A DNA stretch of 64,000 nucleotides. Origin: Datisca glomerata. Taxonomy: Eukaryota > Streptophyta > Magnoliopsida > Cucurbitales > Datiscaceae. Positions within the stretch are counted from its first letter, which is position 1. Each line of letters starts with the position of its first letter. The stretch spans positions 1,845,023-1,909,022 of the forward strand of contig QANY01013250.1 in assembly GCA_003255025.1 (NCBI GenBank). The letters are read 5' to 3'. Under the pieces are notes generated by a model that ran no database searches, had not been told where the DNA came from, and worked only from the letters and a program-made list of their open reading frames with translations. Below are positions 32,195 through 44,266 of this stretch, piece after piece. A program made the translations under genes and the position numbers.

Positions 32195-33821
32195 GGCTAA
32201 AATATAAAATACACCCCTGTACTTTGATGAAGCTGTAAACTATACACTTACACTTTTTTTTGAGCCATACCGCTCCGTGACTTTTTTGGGTTAAATTTAA
32301 TAGAAAAATTAACTTCATCCATTTCCATCAATTTCCCTCAATTTCCTCCATTATTTCCCTCAATTTTCTCTCATTTTAAGCCCTCATCTTTACTTTCAAC
32401 ACATTTTCTAGATCTGATTTTTTCGTTTTCCTTTAATGATTTTTTTGCTTTATTCTTAAAAAAAATCTTCTTTATTCTTAAAAAATCTGCTTCATTCATA
32501 TTGTAATGAATTTTTTTTTGCTTTATTCTTAAAAAATCTACTTCATTCATATGCTTAAAAATATAATCCCTATTACTTGGAGGTTTTTTGGTGGGTAGTT
32601 CTACATACAAGTTACTTCTATTTTGGATCGTTGCAATCCTAGAGAATTTTGTGAGAGTGTTTTTGTATTTTTAATTCATTTTACTATAATTTTATAATTT
32701 CTTCATCGTCTCTCCAAAATTTATTTTTCTTTTCAAATTATGTAAAAAGACTCTTCAAAATTTTAATGACATTTTCTATAGGATTTGACGGAACTCGACT
32801 CTCTAAAAAATTCATGATAGGTAGTGGAGATTGTTACATGGTCGCAGGGTGGACATCAGATTAGCAGGTATATAATTGTCGGGATGCCCCAAAACATTAG
32901 GAGCATAAAAAATCCAAATGGAAAAAAAGATAGCAAAAGCTACCCAACCTACTAGATCCTTTACATAAAAATAAGGGTAAAAAGCAATTTTATCCATCTC
33001 TGAATGTACACCCAATGGATTATTTGATCCATATTGATGCAATGCGGCCAGACGAAGAAGACTGGCGCCTACTAAAAGAAAAGGGAGTAAATGATGAAGA
33101 CTAAAAAAATGATTTAAGGTGGCATTGTCCACGGAGAAACCACCCCAAAGCCAAGTCACTATGGTATCTCCTACTACAGGTATGGCGCTAGCTAAGCTTG
33201 TAATTACTGTAGCTCCCCAAAAGCTCATTTGACCTTAATTCAAACTTTTTATTCATTCTTTAAATTTTTTTATTGAACTAAAGCTAAAGTCTCAATGATT
33301 TCCTATTAAAAATCAATTACAAAAGTATTATTCATATGATTGAAACAAATAAAAAATATAACTTAGTTTATTGAAATTTTATAATGAAAAATTTTTTAGT
33401 AGCAGATTTTTTTTATGATGAACCATTTATTGAGTAGCAGATTTTTTATAGAATGAAGCAAAATTCGTTACAGTATGAATGAATATGATTTTTTTTAAGA
33501 ATAAAGAAGTTTTTTTTTAAGAATAAAGCAAAAAAAATCATTAAAGGAAAGAAAAAAATCAAATCTGAAAAATGTATTGAAAGTGAACATGATGGCTTAA
33601 AATGAGGGGAAATTGATGAAAATGGAGGGAAATAATGGAGGAAATTGGGGGAAATGGATGAAAATGGATGAAGTTAATTTTTCTGTTAAATTTAACCAAA
33701 AATGTCACAAAATGGTATATTTTACAGTTTAGTTAAAGTGGAAAGATATAAAAATATGAAAAAGTGTAGGGTATAGTTTGTAGTTTCATCAAATTACATG
33801 GATGTATTTTGCATTTTAGCC
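32195..33821. mobile_element. Mutator-like element (Pack-MULE type) carrying mitochondrial cob
   Basis: Long terminal inverted repeats of about 360-420 bp: left 32195-32560, right 33400-33821. The outer ends are GGCTAAAATATAAAATACAC and, reverse-complemented, GGCTAAAATGCAAAATACAT. The flanks TCAAATAAT (32186-32194) and TTAAATAAT (33822-33830) form a 9-bp target duplication with one change, the Mutator signature. The matching place in the other copia LTR (about 43396-43420) reads straight through, giving the empty site. The interior has no transposase but holds a cob fragment at 32845-33236. Confidence 0.87.
32845..33236 (-). pseudogene. cob: Mitochondrial cytochrome b (cob) fragment
   Basis: About 390 bp on the minus strand that translate to the middle of plant mitochondrial apocytochrome b (about residues 144-271): [91 protein letters not shown]. 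This is cob, not chloroplast petB. It is open throughout but has neither start nor end of the gene. Identity breaks sharply at both edges, in GGTCAAATGAG on one side and in ATGTCCACCCTGC on the other. Missense differences (for example NHFF for NRFF and LLRL for LLHL) show drift after capture. Not functional in the nucleus as it stands. Confidence 0.95.
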
Positions 33822-34724
33822 TTAAATAATCTTATTTATTAATTTCATGATTATTCCACTATAAATATGAAATTGCACTCTTAGAGATTATAGATTGTAT
33901 TTACAGAGTATTCTCATGTAGTCCACTGATATAATAATTTCACGTAATTTTGTACTCCAATTATTGGTTTGTAAATTTGAACCCGTCAAAATTACCGTTT
34001 TACCCTTCTAATTATCTCTTGAGCCTTAAGTACCATTAATCCACCAGTAAATGGCTAATTTAAAATCTTATTATAAATTTAAGTTCAATAATCATTCAGC
34101 TGCAGAATTAACACTTAAGAGAACTAATATATGATCCGTTAAGAAAGTTTGGATGCCAAATCTTATAAGATCATGTTCCCACCCATCCATATCACTAAAT
34201 CGCCAAAACAAAAGTCACTAGCCTGTTTTACAAACAAACCTTAACGATTGAATCAAAAGATCTATTAAACATGCATAAGAGTTCACGACTACTCAAGATT
34301 CAGACTGATCTACATATGATCATCTAATTGTTGTGTTTTAAATTTTTTATGATAAACGACACGTTGATAAAGATATTAATTCACATCGATCCAATCATAT
34401 ATAATCTCATTATATAAAGTAGCTTCACTAAGATGTCTATCCACATCAATGATCCAGATCTAGATTACATGCATTCATAATGCTTAGTGAACCGTACTAG
34501 CAACCATTCATTAAAGATTTCATACTTTAATATGTTGCTGATAATTTTATTCATTATCTATGATCTTAATCCTCTCATACTAATACAAGATCATAGTCTC
34601 ATTAATGAATATGAAATTTGATATTTATATAAATTATTCAACAATAATTTAAAAAAATAATTATAAGAAAATGTAACGCTCATTAAATTTCATATAAAAA
34701 TGTCAAAGGGCATAACCCCTAACA

Positions 34725-34738
34725 ATCTTCCACTTGTC
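34725..34738 (-). other. Polypurine tract of the copia element
   Basis: Minus strand GACAAGTGGAAGAT directly against the LTR start TGTTAG, close to the CAAGTGGGAGATTGTTGG junction usual in plant copia elements. Confidence 0.8.
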
Positions 34739-34761
34739 TTAAAGAAAATGTGACATCTCTC

Positions 34762-35172
34762 TTAATCCCATGTTACACACGTCACCCTTAAAATGACTTC
34801 ATAGGAAGTGTCTTTGTAAAAAGGATCAGCCAGGTTCTGTTCCAACGCTATCTTCATAACACTCACATCCATTCGATGCACGATCTCTCTTACAATATGA
34901 TATTTCCTCTCCACATGCTTGCCCCTCTTATGACTCCTCGATTCCTTAGAATTCGCTACCATCCCACCGTTGTCACAGTAAAGGATCAGTGGCTTGTCCA
35001 TATGTGAAACTACTTCTAGATAAGTATAGAGCTTTCTGAGCCATACCGCTTCTTTTACACCTTCACAAGCCGCTATATATTTGGCTTCCATAGTGAAATC
35101 TGCAATGTTAAATTGTTTAATATTTCTCCAGACAACTCCTCCACTTAGGATGAATATTGATCCAGATGTCAA
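34762..35172 (-). pseudogene. Copia RNase H
   Basis: Contains GGVVWRNIKQFNIADFTMEA (S/T-T-x-E-A motif, Glu present), KYIAACEGVKEAVWLRKLY, LYCDNGGMVANSKE (Asp) and KHVERKYHIVREIV, then QNLADPFYKDT. It ends near the polypurine tract. The start is cut by a frameshift from the RT part at about 35175-35400, so only this block is readable. Confidence 0.88.
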
Positions 35173-35174
35173 CT

Positions 35175-36330
35175 TTCACTATCTCTGTCTGATTGAAAAT
35201 CAGAATTAGTATATCCAGTGGAGTTCAGGTTTCTACCTGAATAAACAAGCATATAGTTTCTCATTCTCTCAAGATACTTGAGAATGTGCTTTTCTACAAT
35301 CTATTGTTCCAAACCTGGATTTAATTGATAACGACTGACAATTCCCACTGTATAATATATGTCTGGTCTCGTACATAACATGGGATACATGAGACTTTCA
35401 ACTGAGGTGTCTTAAGGAACATTTCTCATATCCTCTTCCTCCTTAGGTGTCTTAGGACATTGTTCCTTGGAGAATACAATTTCATGTCTGGTCGATAGTT
35501 GACCTTTCTTGAAATTTTCCATAGAGAATCTCTCCAGCACCTTATCAATAGAAGATGTCTGAGAAAGTGCCAAGAGATTATTATTTCTATCTCTTAGGAT
35601 TTGGATGCCCAGAATATAGCTCGCTTCTCCTAAATTTTTCATTTAGAATTTCTCAGCCTACTACTTTTTTAGTTTTGACAACATCATTCTCAATGAGTAG
35701 AATATCGTTAACATAAATAACTAAGAAAATTACTATCTTATCTTTGATGTATTTATAAACACAAGCTTCGTCAACATTTTTCTCGAATTCATAAGACTTT
35801 ATAATCTCATCAAAAGTAAGATTCCAAGATCTAGATGCTTGCTTTAATCCATAAATGGATTTAAACAACTTGCATAATTTCTGATCTTGCCCCTTTTGTA
35901 CGAACCCTTCTAATTGCATCATATAGATGCTTTCTTCAAGAGAGCCATTAAAAAAAGCTGTCTTGACGTCCATTTGTCATATCTCATAGTCAAAACTAGT
36001 GGCTATGGACAAAAAGGATACGAATGGATTTTAGCACGGTCACATGAGAGAATGTCTCTTCATAATCGACTACATCCCTTTGTGTATAGCCCTTGGCTAC
36101 TAACCATGTCTTAAAAGTCTTTACTTTCCCATATGCACCTTTTTTTATTTTTGAAGATTCATTTATATCCAATGAGCCTGACATTTTCAGGTGGATTTAC
36201 AAGTTCCCAGACAAAATTGGAATACATAGATTCCATTTACTGGTTCATGGCCCTTGCCATTTCTTCTTTTTAGGATCATTCATTGCTTCTTCATAAGATA
36301 ATGGACCGTCCTTATCAGTGTCTGACACTA
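35175..36330 (-). pseudogene. Copia reverse transcriptase
   Basis: Frames 36184-35996, 35973-35653 and 35642-35412 hold TWLVAKGYTQRDVVDYEETF, MDVKTAFFNGSLEESIYM, LCKLFKSIYGLKQASRSWN, and the active loop as IYVNDILLI: the first Asp of YVDD is Asn. Then MKNLGEASYILGIQILRDR. Further decayed sequence with KYMLVYSGRNLNS-type wording lies near 35200. Stops between frames and the Asn make it inactive. Confidence 0.9.
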
Positions 36331-37600
36331 GGAAATATGCTTCTAGTTCATAGCAAACTGGTTATCTCACAACCCTCACACTACGGCGTTGCATTGGGGT
36401 TTCCTTTACACGAACTGTGGTTTCTCTAGTTTTTCATTTATCAATAGAAATTGACGGCGGTCTGATCTCATCAACCTCTAATTCCTCGAGAATTACTTTG
36501 CTACGAGATTTGTAATTTTGTATATACTCACGCTTAAGGAAGGTTGAATTTTTCAACTCAAACACCTTTTGATCCTAGTGACTATAAACGTACCCACCTC
36601 TAGTCTTTGGAGTATAGCCTACGAATATTTATACCTCATACCTTGAGTCTAACTTTCCGGTCTTAGTTGTAAGAACGTGAGCTGGACACCCCTATAATAG
36701 AAATGACGCAAATTAGGTTTGGAGCTATTCCATAACTCTAAAAGAGGGCACTGCATTCAAAATATAAGTTATCGTATGTAATGTATATCCCCAAAATGTA
36801 AGTGATAGTGATGAGTACTTTAACAACGACCAAACCATATCCAATAAGGTTCAGTTTCTCATCTCTGCAACACCATTTTGCTGTGGTGTTTCAGGTGTTG
36901 TGAGTTGGGATATGATTCCACAATCCAGCAAATAATCCTTGAGTTCTAAATTCAAGTATTCACCACCTCGATCAGATCAAAGGGTTTTCAATGATTTAAC
37001 TAATTACTTTTTTGCTTCAGTTTTGAAGTCTTTAAACTTTCCAAAAGTTTCGAACTTTATTTGCATTAAGTAAGTATAACCATATCTTGAGTAATCATCA
37101 ATAAAAGTGACAAAGTACTCAAACCCACCTTTAGCTTATACATTGATCGGTCCACAGACATCATTATGTACTAGTTCAAGTGGTTCCTTGGCTTTTTGGC
37201 CCTTTCAACAGAAAGGTCTCTTAGTCATTTTACTCTCTAGATATGATTCACAAACAGGAAGAGTTCTAACTTTTAGTTCTCTCAAAACACCATGCTTTGT
37301 TAACATGTTTTACCTATCTAGATTAATATGTCTCAACCTAAGATGCCAAGGATATGTGTTATCATTATCGTGAGAAACTCTTTTCCGTTTGTTACTTTTA
37401 AGTTTTGCTACTTTAAATAATCCAGAATGATTTAACGCGCGTTCAGTCAGTTTAAGCATATAGAGTCCGTTTATAACTTTTGCATGACAAATATCGAATT
37501 CATTATTAGAAATAATAAACTCTTTATTAATAAAAAAAACTTCGAATAGTCCGTCTAAGTGTTTAACCAACGCATCGGCTTTAAGAAATGTATCGCCTCA
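36331..37600 (-). pseudogene. Copia integrase
   Basis: Zinc-binding lead-in at 37570-37310 (GLYMLKLTERALNHSGLF and YPWHLRLRHINLDR), then, broken by stops, EYFVTFIDDYSRYGYTYL (first Asp), SDRGGEYLNLELKDYL (second Asp), TPQQNGVAEMRN-like wording (Glu) and ILNAVPF. The catalytic triad can be read but many stops interrupt it. Confidence 0.85.
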
Positions 37601-38187
37601 CCACTTCCTTTACAAGCTTTAGTTTCTTAAGCAACTCGATGACTCAAAGTGGTATGATTCCCACTGAAGAGAGGACCACTAGGGCAGCTCTAAATCATTC
37701 CTCGTGCCACGATCAAGTTTGCGTTAGAGACCTTGTGAACATTTTAACGTAAGCGACCCTCTCACTTAGTTTTTGAAAAAATGAATTTTATTTTTCAATT
37801 ATAACTCCTTATTAATTTAAAGTTTCAAAAATTATAAAATTTTATAAAATTTAAATAATAATTTAAGATTTATACATTTATAAAATTCATATTATATTTA
37901 AATTATAACCCATTAAAAATTTAAACTACAATGATATGTGTACATGCTACATGACAAATTGATATTGGCATATCCCTATTCTATATGACATGTTATATGA
38001 GGATGCATGATTAATAATAAATCATACATTCAAAATTAACCTCTCTATGACTCATTTCTAATTACAACTCATAAAAAATAATTAAATTATAATAATTTAA
38101 ATATTAGTCTTCATAGCATCTGTAATTATCTCATTCGGGAAGTTTTACTCTCGAAAATCTAAGAAATATAATAAACATCTTTCAAAA

Positions 38188-39177
38188 CTAAATAATTATA
38201 TCCAAAAAATAAACAAACTGTCTGAATGCTTTAGCTAACACGAGCGTACCACTACCAACTCTCAAAATGACCTCGTCATTAGCCATCTCCCTTGACGAAT
38301 CACGCGTCAGCAAAGAAGAATATACATGGTTAGTGGCCTCTGAATCCAGTATTCGGGATGACAAATCATATTCCACTAAGCAAGCTTCAAGTACAAGTAA
38401 ATATTATTTACCTTTTTTTTTCAACTCGAAGAAATACTTGTTACAGTTTCTCTTCCAATGACCTTCAGCCCCACAATGGAAATATTTTTCGTTGGACTTG
38501 CTGTCTTTCTTGTTCTTTTTGAATTTTGGCGATGTCTTGACTTTCTCGCCTTTGTTCTTACCTTTGCCCTTTCCATTAATCTTCTTCCTCTTGTTACTTT
38601 TAACAGTGGAAGAAGGTTTTTTCTCCACAATATTTATCTCGCCCTCTTTGGTCATTCTCAGGTTGAGTGATTCAAAGTTCTGCAGTTCATTCAACAATTG
38701 GGTCATGTTGAATTACAACTTATTCATAATATAGTTGATCGTGAACGTACTTCTGCCTTATGTATTATGTTGATCATGTTCAAAACATGTTCTCGCACAG
38801 AAGTACTCTTTCTCATCTTAGTGTCATATAGCTCCTAGTAGCCTCATAATGACTTTGATTAAACTGCTGCCCAAACATCACCTGTAAGGATTCCATAATC
38901 TCATAGGCAATCTCCATACTTTCATGCTTGATTCTCAGACATCATTCATGCTTACAAGCACGTAGCACTTCACCTTATTGTTTGATATTATCCAAATATC
39001 ATATTTGTCCCTAAAATTCTTAGGGGCATTAGCAGTATGCTCTTCAGGACATTCCTCAGTAAGAACAAACTTATGGTTCTCACAAATTAGCATGAAATTC
39101 ATATTTGATTTTCAACATACGAAATTATCGCCATTCAATTTCTCAAGAGCAAGTAAAGTAGTAACAAGGTTGCCCAT
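38188..39177 (-). pseudogene. Copia gag, zinc knuckle and protease
   Basis: Gag start ATG at 39177 (MGNLVTTLLALEKLNGDNFV); a TGA stands where Trp is expected. FRDKYDIWIISNNKVKCYVL follows, then shifts. Frame 38706-38404: MTQLLNELQNFESLNLRM, a Lys-rich stretch and a zinc knuckle read as YFHCGAEGHWKRNC, whose first Cys is Tyr. The protease part (38376-38188) has RILDSEATNHV, where the active-site DSG/A motif reads DSE: Asp kept, Gly lost. Confidence 0.86.
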
Positions 39178-40787
39178 GGTAGACATACTAATAATGGTAA
39201 CTGGAATTTAAAACATACAAGATTCAATATAATTGATAAATATCTAGAATTTGAAAAGTAAAATGTGATGCATGAATGCAACATAATAAACATACAAAAT
39301 TTAACATTTACTAATCATGATAAATCAACCCAACGATTAATGTGTTACTTTAAGATCAGTCAAATTAACCTCAGTCTATCTATGAGAAATTCTTATCCTT
39401 ATTAATTAAAACTTAAGATATATCAAATTTTCTCTTTTAACAATAAGGTATCACTTATTTAATTAAGTCATAACTATCCACATAAAAGCTTAATTGTGAC
39501 TTTGTGAGTATAACTCATTATTTCAGATTCCATGACTTGATTTAGATTATGCCACCTTAGGGTAGGTCAAAACTGAACTACATCACTTTCTGCTACCTTC
39601 TTCTTAAGAAGTCCAACGTTGGTATTGGTACAGCTCGGAACCTTCCTTAGGAGGATGAAAACAAAGCCATCTCGAGGCCCTCACTGTACCCCACGATGTT
39701 GTAATAATAATGGAGATCGTAGGTTACATTGACATGTCAACCTTCTTCCTTTCACTATTTTATAATTATGCATTTCTATTTTAACTAATTAATTAATTCT
39801 AAATTAATTACTAGTTAGAATAATAACCCTATGAATATTTAATAATCAGTTATGCCAATCTTATTGGTCTAAGTTCATATAATATTCTAAAGCACCTAAG
39901 TCATAATTAAGTGAATTTAGATTAACTAATTAAGTATATTTATCATACTTTAACAAAACTCTTTTACTAAAGCCGGTTATCTTAAATGTTACTATAACCC
40001 TTAGTGTGGTGTGATTATCAAGTTTTAACTAATTAAAATCTAGCAGTTTACATGCAATTGATTTCATAAAATAATATAAATAAACATATTAGGACAATTC
40101 TAATAAATCATGTTTCTACAGATGATAGGCATGATTAAATAAAACTGTATGATAATTTTATGTATGACATGCGATCGACTAATGCATGGACATGCTATTA
40201 AACATAATAATTAAAATAATTATTTAACAATTACATAAAATACTAATGGGCTGAGTGACTACTGAGTATTTCAAAATTACAAAACTTGAAATTAAAAGAA
40301 TATAATTACAAAGCGGATTTCAAGAATACATATTACTCAAATATTGCATTCTTCTTCTGATGTCCATCTTCATAATTTCCAAGCTTTGAACAAAATTCTA
40401 TTTAATTAAAAAAATTCTTAATTAAAATTAATTTCTATAATTATCTTTTTAAAATAGTTGACTTTGACTTGATCAAATAACACTTTATTTGATTTGGTTA
40501 AATTTGGGTCAAACTCAATCAACTTATTAATATTTAATTTTCATAAAATTTAAAATTACATTAATTTTAAAATTTAAAAAGATAATTGATAGATTGAGGG
40601 ATTCTCATCAAACCCCATGATGATACAGTTGGTTGGTATCAGGGTTTGTAAGAAACTTCCCTAAAAGTGACAATAGTTGCAACCGACGACATGACTCTCC
40701 TATCGTTGTCCCATCATTGCCGGCCACTACTGTCGCCACCAGTCCCACTGCCGGCAGCCACCAACCACCACCGCTGGAATAGTATTT

Positions 40788-40905
40788 TCAGAGTAAACAG
40801 TAAATTCCCGTGAACAGTGAATTTCCGCCGTGAACAGTGAATTTCCATCGTGAATAGTAATTTCTGTGACACGGTAAACTTCCGGCGTGAACAGTATACT
40901 CTGAG
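40788..40905 (+). repeat. Short repeats of about 21-22 bp
   Basis: CGTGAACAGTGAATTTCC and variants (CGTGAATAGTAATTTC, CGGTAAACTTCC) recur four to five times in the copia leader. Confidence 0.75.
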
Positions 40906-41173
40906 ATTTGTCTCGTGCGTTCTTTGCCTTCTCGCGTTCCGAATAATTACGATAATATTTAAAAGAAAATTACAAAAATTCCTACGCCTCAAAATGGCTT
41001 AACAAGATCTAATAAAAAAATAAAAGTTCAAAACCTAACCCAATAATCACCATACAATTAAGGGTTCATTATTTCCATTCATTAAAAAACATTATCATTC
41101 ATTCATTCATATCTCATATTATATGAATAATGCAAGAAAACTCTCATACACATTTAATATATAAATATATAAA

Positions 41174-41191
41174 GACCGCATTGATATCACT
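41174..41191 (-). other. Primer-binding site of the copia element
   Basis: Minus strand after the 5' LTR: AGTGATATCAATGCGGTC, which resembles the AGTGGTATCAGAGC junction (initiator-Met tRNA) of plant copia elements, with several changes. Confidence 0.6.
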
Positions 41192-44100
41192 TGTTAGTCG
41201 TCGCGACGCGTGCGCGGCAGAAGCATGTGGCGCGACACCGTTTTAAAAATAAAATTTGTAATAAAATCAAATATTTTAATAAAACAAAATCGCGCAACGC
41301 TATGATAACAAAAAACCCTTTTATTAAAAATTATTTTCAATAAGTCAGGTTCCATTATTTATTTATATATTAAATTTATAACATACAAGGTTATGAATCA
41401 TATACCTCTTCTAGTCTAAATCAAGAATCTTCACAAAATCAATCTATTCTCCGTTCTCACAAAATCGTTCCAACAATCAGCAGACTCTAAGATCCACATC
41501 AAGATTTTCCAAGTCAATCCTCAACTCACTAGGACATGTGTGGGCATGTAGAATATAACACATACACTTTTCTTACTCTAGATGTACTCAACACAATAGA
41601 TCTAGAGATTTTACTGAGAATGATTTTTTTGTGAGATGATTCGCTAAAAGAAAGTATTGATGATTTTTTAGAGATTTGGTTAACTCTTAATCGTAGAAAA
41701 ATCACTTCTTCAAGAATTGTGTTATTCTCTAAACTCTTGATTGATGAACTGGTGCTCTAATTCAACTGGTTGATTCATTCATCATCTTAGACCATCAAAA
41801 TAATATCTGTATATTTTTCTTGATAATATCATATCAGATATTTTGAGATAATTGAAATAATATTTAATTATAAAATTACTAATTGTTGTGGGACTCACTG
41901 TTATTGTTAAGGGTGTGCAGATTTTCTCCTGACCGAATTGAACCAAACCCAATCGGTTCGATCAGAATCTTTTGTTATGTAGATTGTAATCGGTTCGGGA
42001 GTTTTAATAATCGCAAATTCGGTTTGTTTATATTCCTCATCAATTTTGTAATCGGTTTGAACTTATTACAACCATATAATGTATATAGATATATTATTTT
42101 TAATTATTTAAGTTAAATTAAACCAAAATGAAAGGTATTGACCCAAACCTTAAAAGATTCTTCTTTCCCTAACGCCTCCAGCCTTCTTGCTCTCTCTCCT
42201 CTCTCTCTCTTTGTGAATTATGATTACTCTTCCTCATAGTCGTCTCCTTCAACCTCGTCTCCTAAAGTGTTCCTCATCTCCATCGTCAGTCATCTCCCTC
42301 AACCTCATCTATATTACAGATTACGGTCTTCCTTGTCTCCCTCATCAATCGTCTCCCTCAACCTCGTCAGTCGTCTCCCTCAACCTAACTCGAGCTCATC
42401 TCCCTTAAAGCTTACCTCGTCTCTTTTGAAGGTAAATAAAAGGCTTCAAACTTGCGACTTTAGATATGTAAGACTTCGATTTTAGATATGTTAGTCTCTG
42501 ATGTTTAGATATGTTAGTCTCTGAACTTTTAGATCTATTAGTCTCTAATTTTTAAATCTGTTAAAGGCTTCGATTTTAGATCTGTTACATATTTTTATGT
42601 TGATTCTCTACTGAGCTTAAGAAATTTTGAAGAAATTCTTTACTGAGCTTAAGAAAGCGACTGAAGGCTTAGATGTTAGCTTAATTCTTTATTGAGCTTT
42701 AGAAAGTTTTGAATCTATAGAAGTTTTTAGATTGAATTTTCATGATGTTTTAAGAAATTTTAAAATACAGCCGAATCGAATAAAAGTAACCAAACCGAAC
42801 CGATTACTTTAGTTATATTTGAATCGGCTCATATGGTTACCTCGGTTCGGTTCGGTTACGTATTTAGGTAACTGGTGTATTCAGTTTCGATTACAAATAT
42901 CCATTACTGACCGATGGAACCAAACCGTACACACCTTTAGCTATTGTGCACAACTACAGTGCCACATGACATTGTAGTAGTCCATGTCAATCTATGATAC
43001 CCAATCAGTGATTGACACGTGACGATTATTGCATATTAAAGATTTATTTTAATCAAATTAGATGTCTAGATATTAGTTAATTCAAAATTAATATATCCGA
43101 TTATCCCTATCAATTAAATTATCTGTTATTTCATAAATAACAGATTTAGTTGATTCAAATTATTATCTAATAATAATTTAATATCTAACTTCATAAATTA
43201 GATATTTTGTCTCACTTATCGATAATTAGTNAATCATAAATAATTATGTACTTGCTCTAGAATAAAATTTCTTTTACAAGTAAGTCATTTTCTCATGTTC
43301 TAAAATATTCACACCCTAAACTGTATAGTATAAAAGTGATTTGGAGACCTTGGACCTATAATCCAAAGTTCCAATAAACCAGATTATTAATTAAACTCTT
43401 TAAATAAATAATCTTATTTATTAATTCCATGATTACTCCACTATAAATATGGAATTGCACTCTTAGAGATTATAGATTGTATTTACAGAGTATTCTCATG
43501 TAGTACACTAATATAATATTTTCACGTAGTTATGTCCTTCAATTATTGGTTCGTAAAATAAAACTGGTCAAAATTATCATTTTACCCTTCTAACTACCTT
43601 TTGATCCTTAAGTACCATTAATCCATTAGTGAATGGCTAATTGATAATTTTATTATAAATTTGAGCTCAATAACCATTTAGTTCCAGAATTAACACTTAA
43701 GAAAACCAATATACAATCCGTTAGGAAAGCTTGGATTTCAAAACTTATAAAATCATGTTCCCAGCCATTTGTATCACTGAATCTCCAAAATAAAAGTCAC
43801 TAGCATGTTTTAGAAATAAACCTTAACGAGTGAATCAAAAGATCTAGTAAAAATGCATAGGAGTTCATGACTAATCAAGATTCCGTCTGATCTACATATA
43901 ATCATCGAATTGATGTGTATTAAATCTTTATGATAAATGACACGTTGATAAAAATATTAATTCACATCGGTCTAGTCATATATAATCTCATTATATAAAG
44001 TACTTTAACTGAGATGTCTATCCACATCAATGATCCAGATCTAGATTACATGCATTCATAATGATTAGTGAACCATATTAACAATCATTCATTAAAAAAT

Positions 44101-44266
44101 TTATATTTTAATATGACAATATTCTCATTAATGAATATTTAATTTTCAGATATTTATATAAATTATTCAAAAATAATTTAAAAGAACAATTATAAGAAAA
44201 TGTAATGCTCATTAAATTTCATATCAAAATGCCAATACACATGTTTTGAGGGTATAACTCCTAACA
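41192..44266 (-). repeat. 5' LTR of the copia element (carries a hAT-like insertion)
   Basis: 3075 bp including the 1032-bp insertion and its 8-bp duplication. The rest is collinear with 30909-34724. One N at 43231. It includes the CACTATAAATATGGAATTG block found in both LTRs; the TATAAATA there lies on the plus strand. Confidence 0.92.
41908..42939. mobile_element. hAT-like non-autonomous element
   Basis: The left end TAAGGGTGTGCAGA and the reverse complement of the right end, TAAAGGTGTGTACG, are short inverted repeats of hAT type. The flanks GTTATTGT (41900-41907) and GCTATTGT (42940-42947) form an 8-bp target duplication with one change. The other LTR reads GCTATTGT once (31618-31625), the empty site. 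Both subterminal regions are rich in CGGTTCGG/CCGAACCG motifs, likely transposase-binding sites. No transposase frame. The interior has a CT-rich stretch and CCTCAACCTCGTC repeats at 42180-42430. Confidence 0.85.

Larger units (their letters stand above)
30909..34724 (-). repeat. 3' LTR of the copia element (carries a Mutator-like insertion)
   Basis: 3816 bp, of which 1627 bp plus a 9-bp duplication are the inserted element at 32195-33821. The rest is collinear with 41192-44266. Confidence 0.92.
39178..41191 (-). other. Copia leader between 5' LTR and gag
   Basis: About 2 kb of mostly non-coding AT-rich sequence, long for a copia leader. Contains a short repeat array at 40788-40905 and TAATTAATTAATT-type stretches. 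No frame recognised. Confidence 0.5.
30909..44266 (-). mobile_element. Ty1/copia LTR retrotransposon nested in the Tat LTR
   Basis: LTRs start TGTTGG or TGTTAG and end CTAACA. The perfect 5-bp duplication TAGCG flanks the element (30904-30908, 44267-44271), and the uninterrupted Tat LTR (around 17136) shows the pre-insertion sequence. The order on the minus strand (gag, protease, integrase, RT, RNase H) is the copia order. It measures about 13.4 kb with two later insertions, about 10.7 kb without. LTRs of about 2.0-2.2 kb are long for copia. Lineage not resolved (Tork-like wording). Confidence 0.95.

Noticed and set aside
32812..33228. Possible chloroplast petB (cytochrome b6) insertion
   Set aside because: The wording ([40 protein letters not shown]) belongs to mitochondrial apocytochrome b, not to chloroplast b6 or subunit IV.
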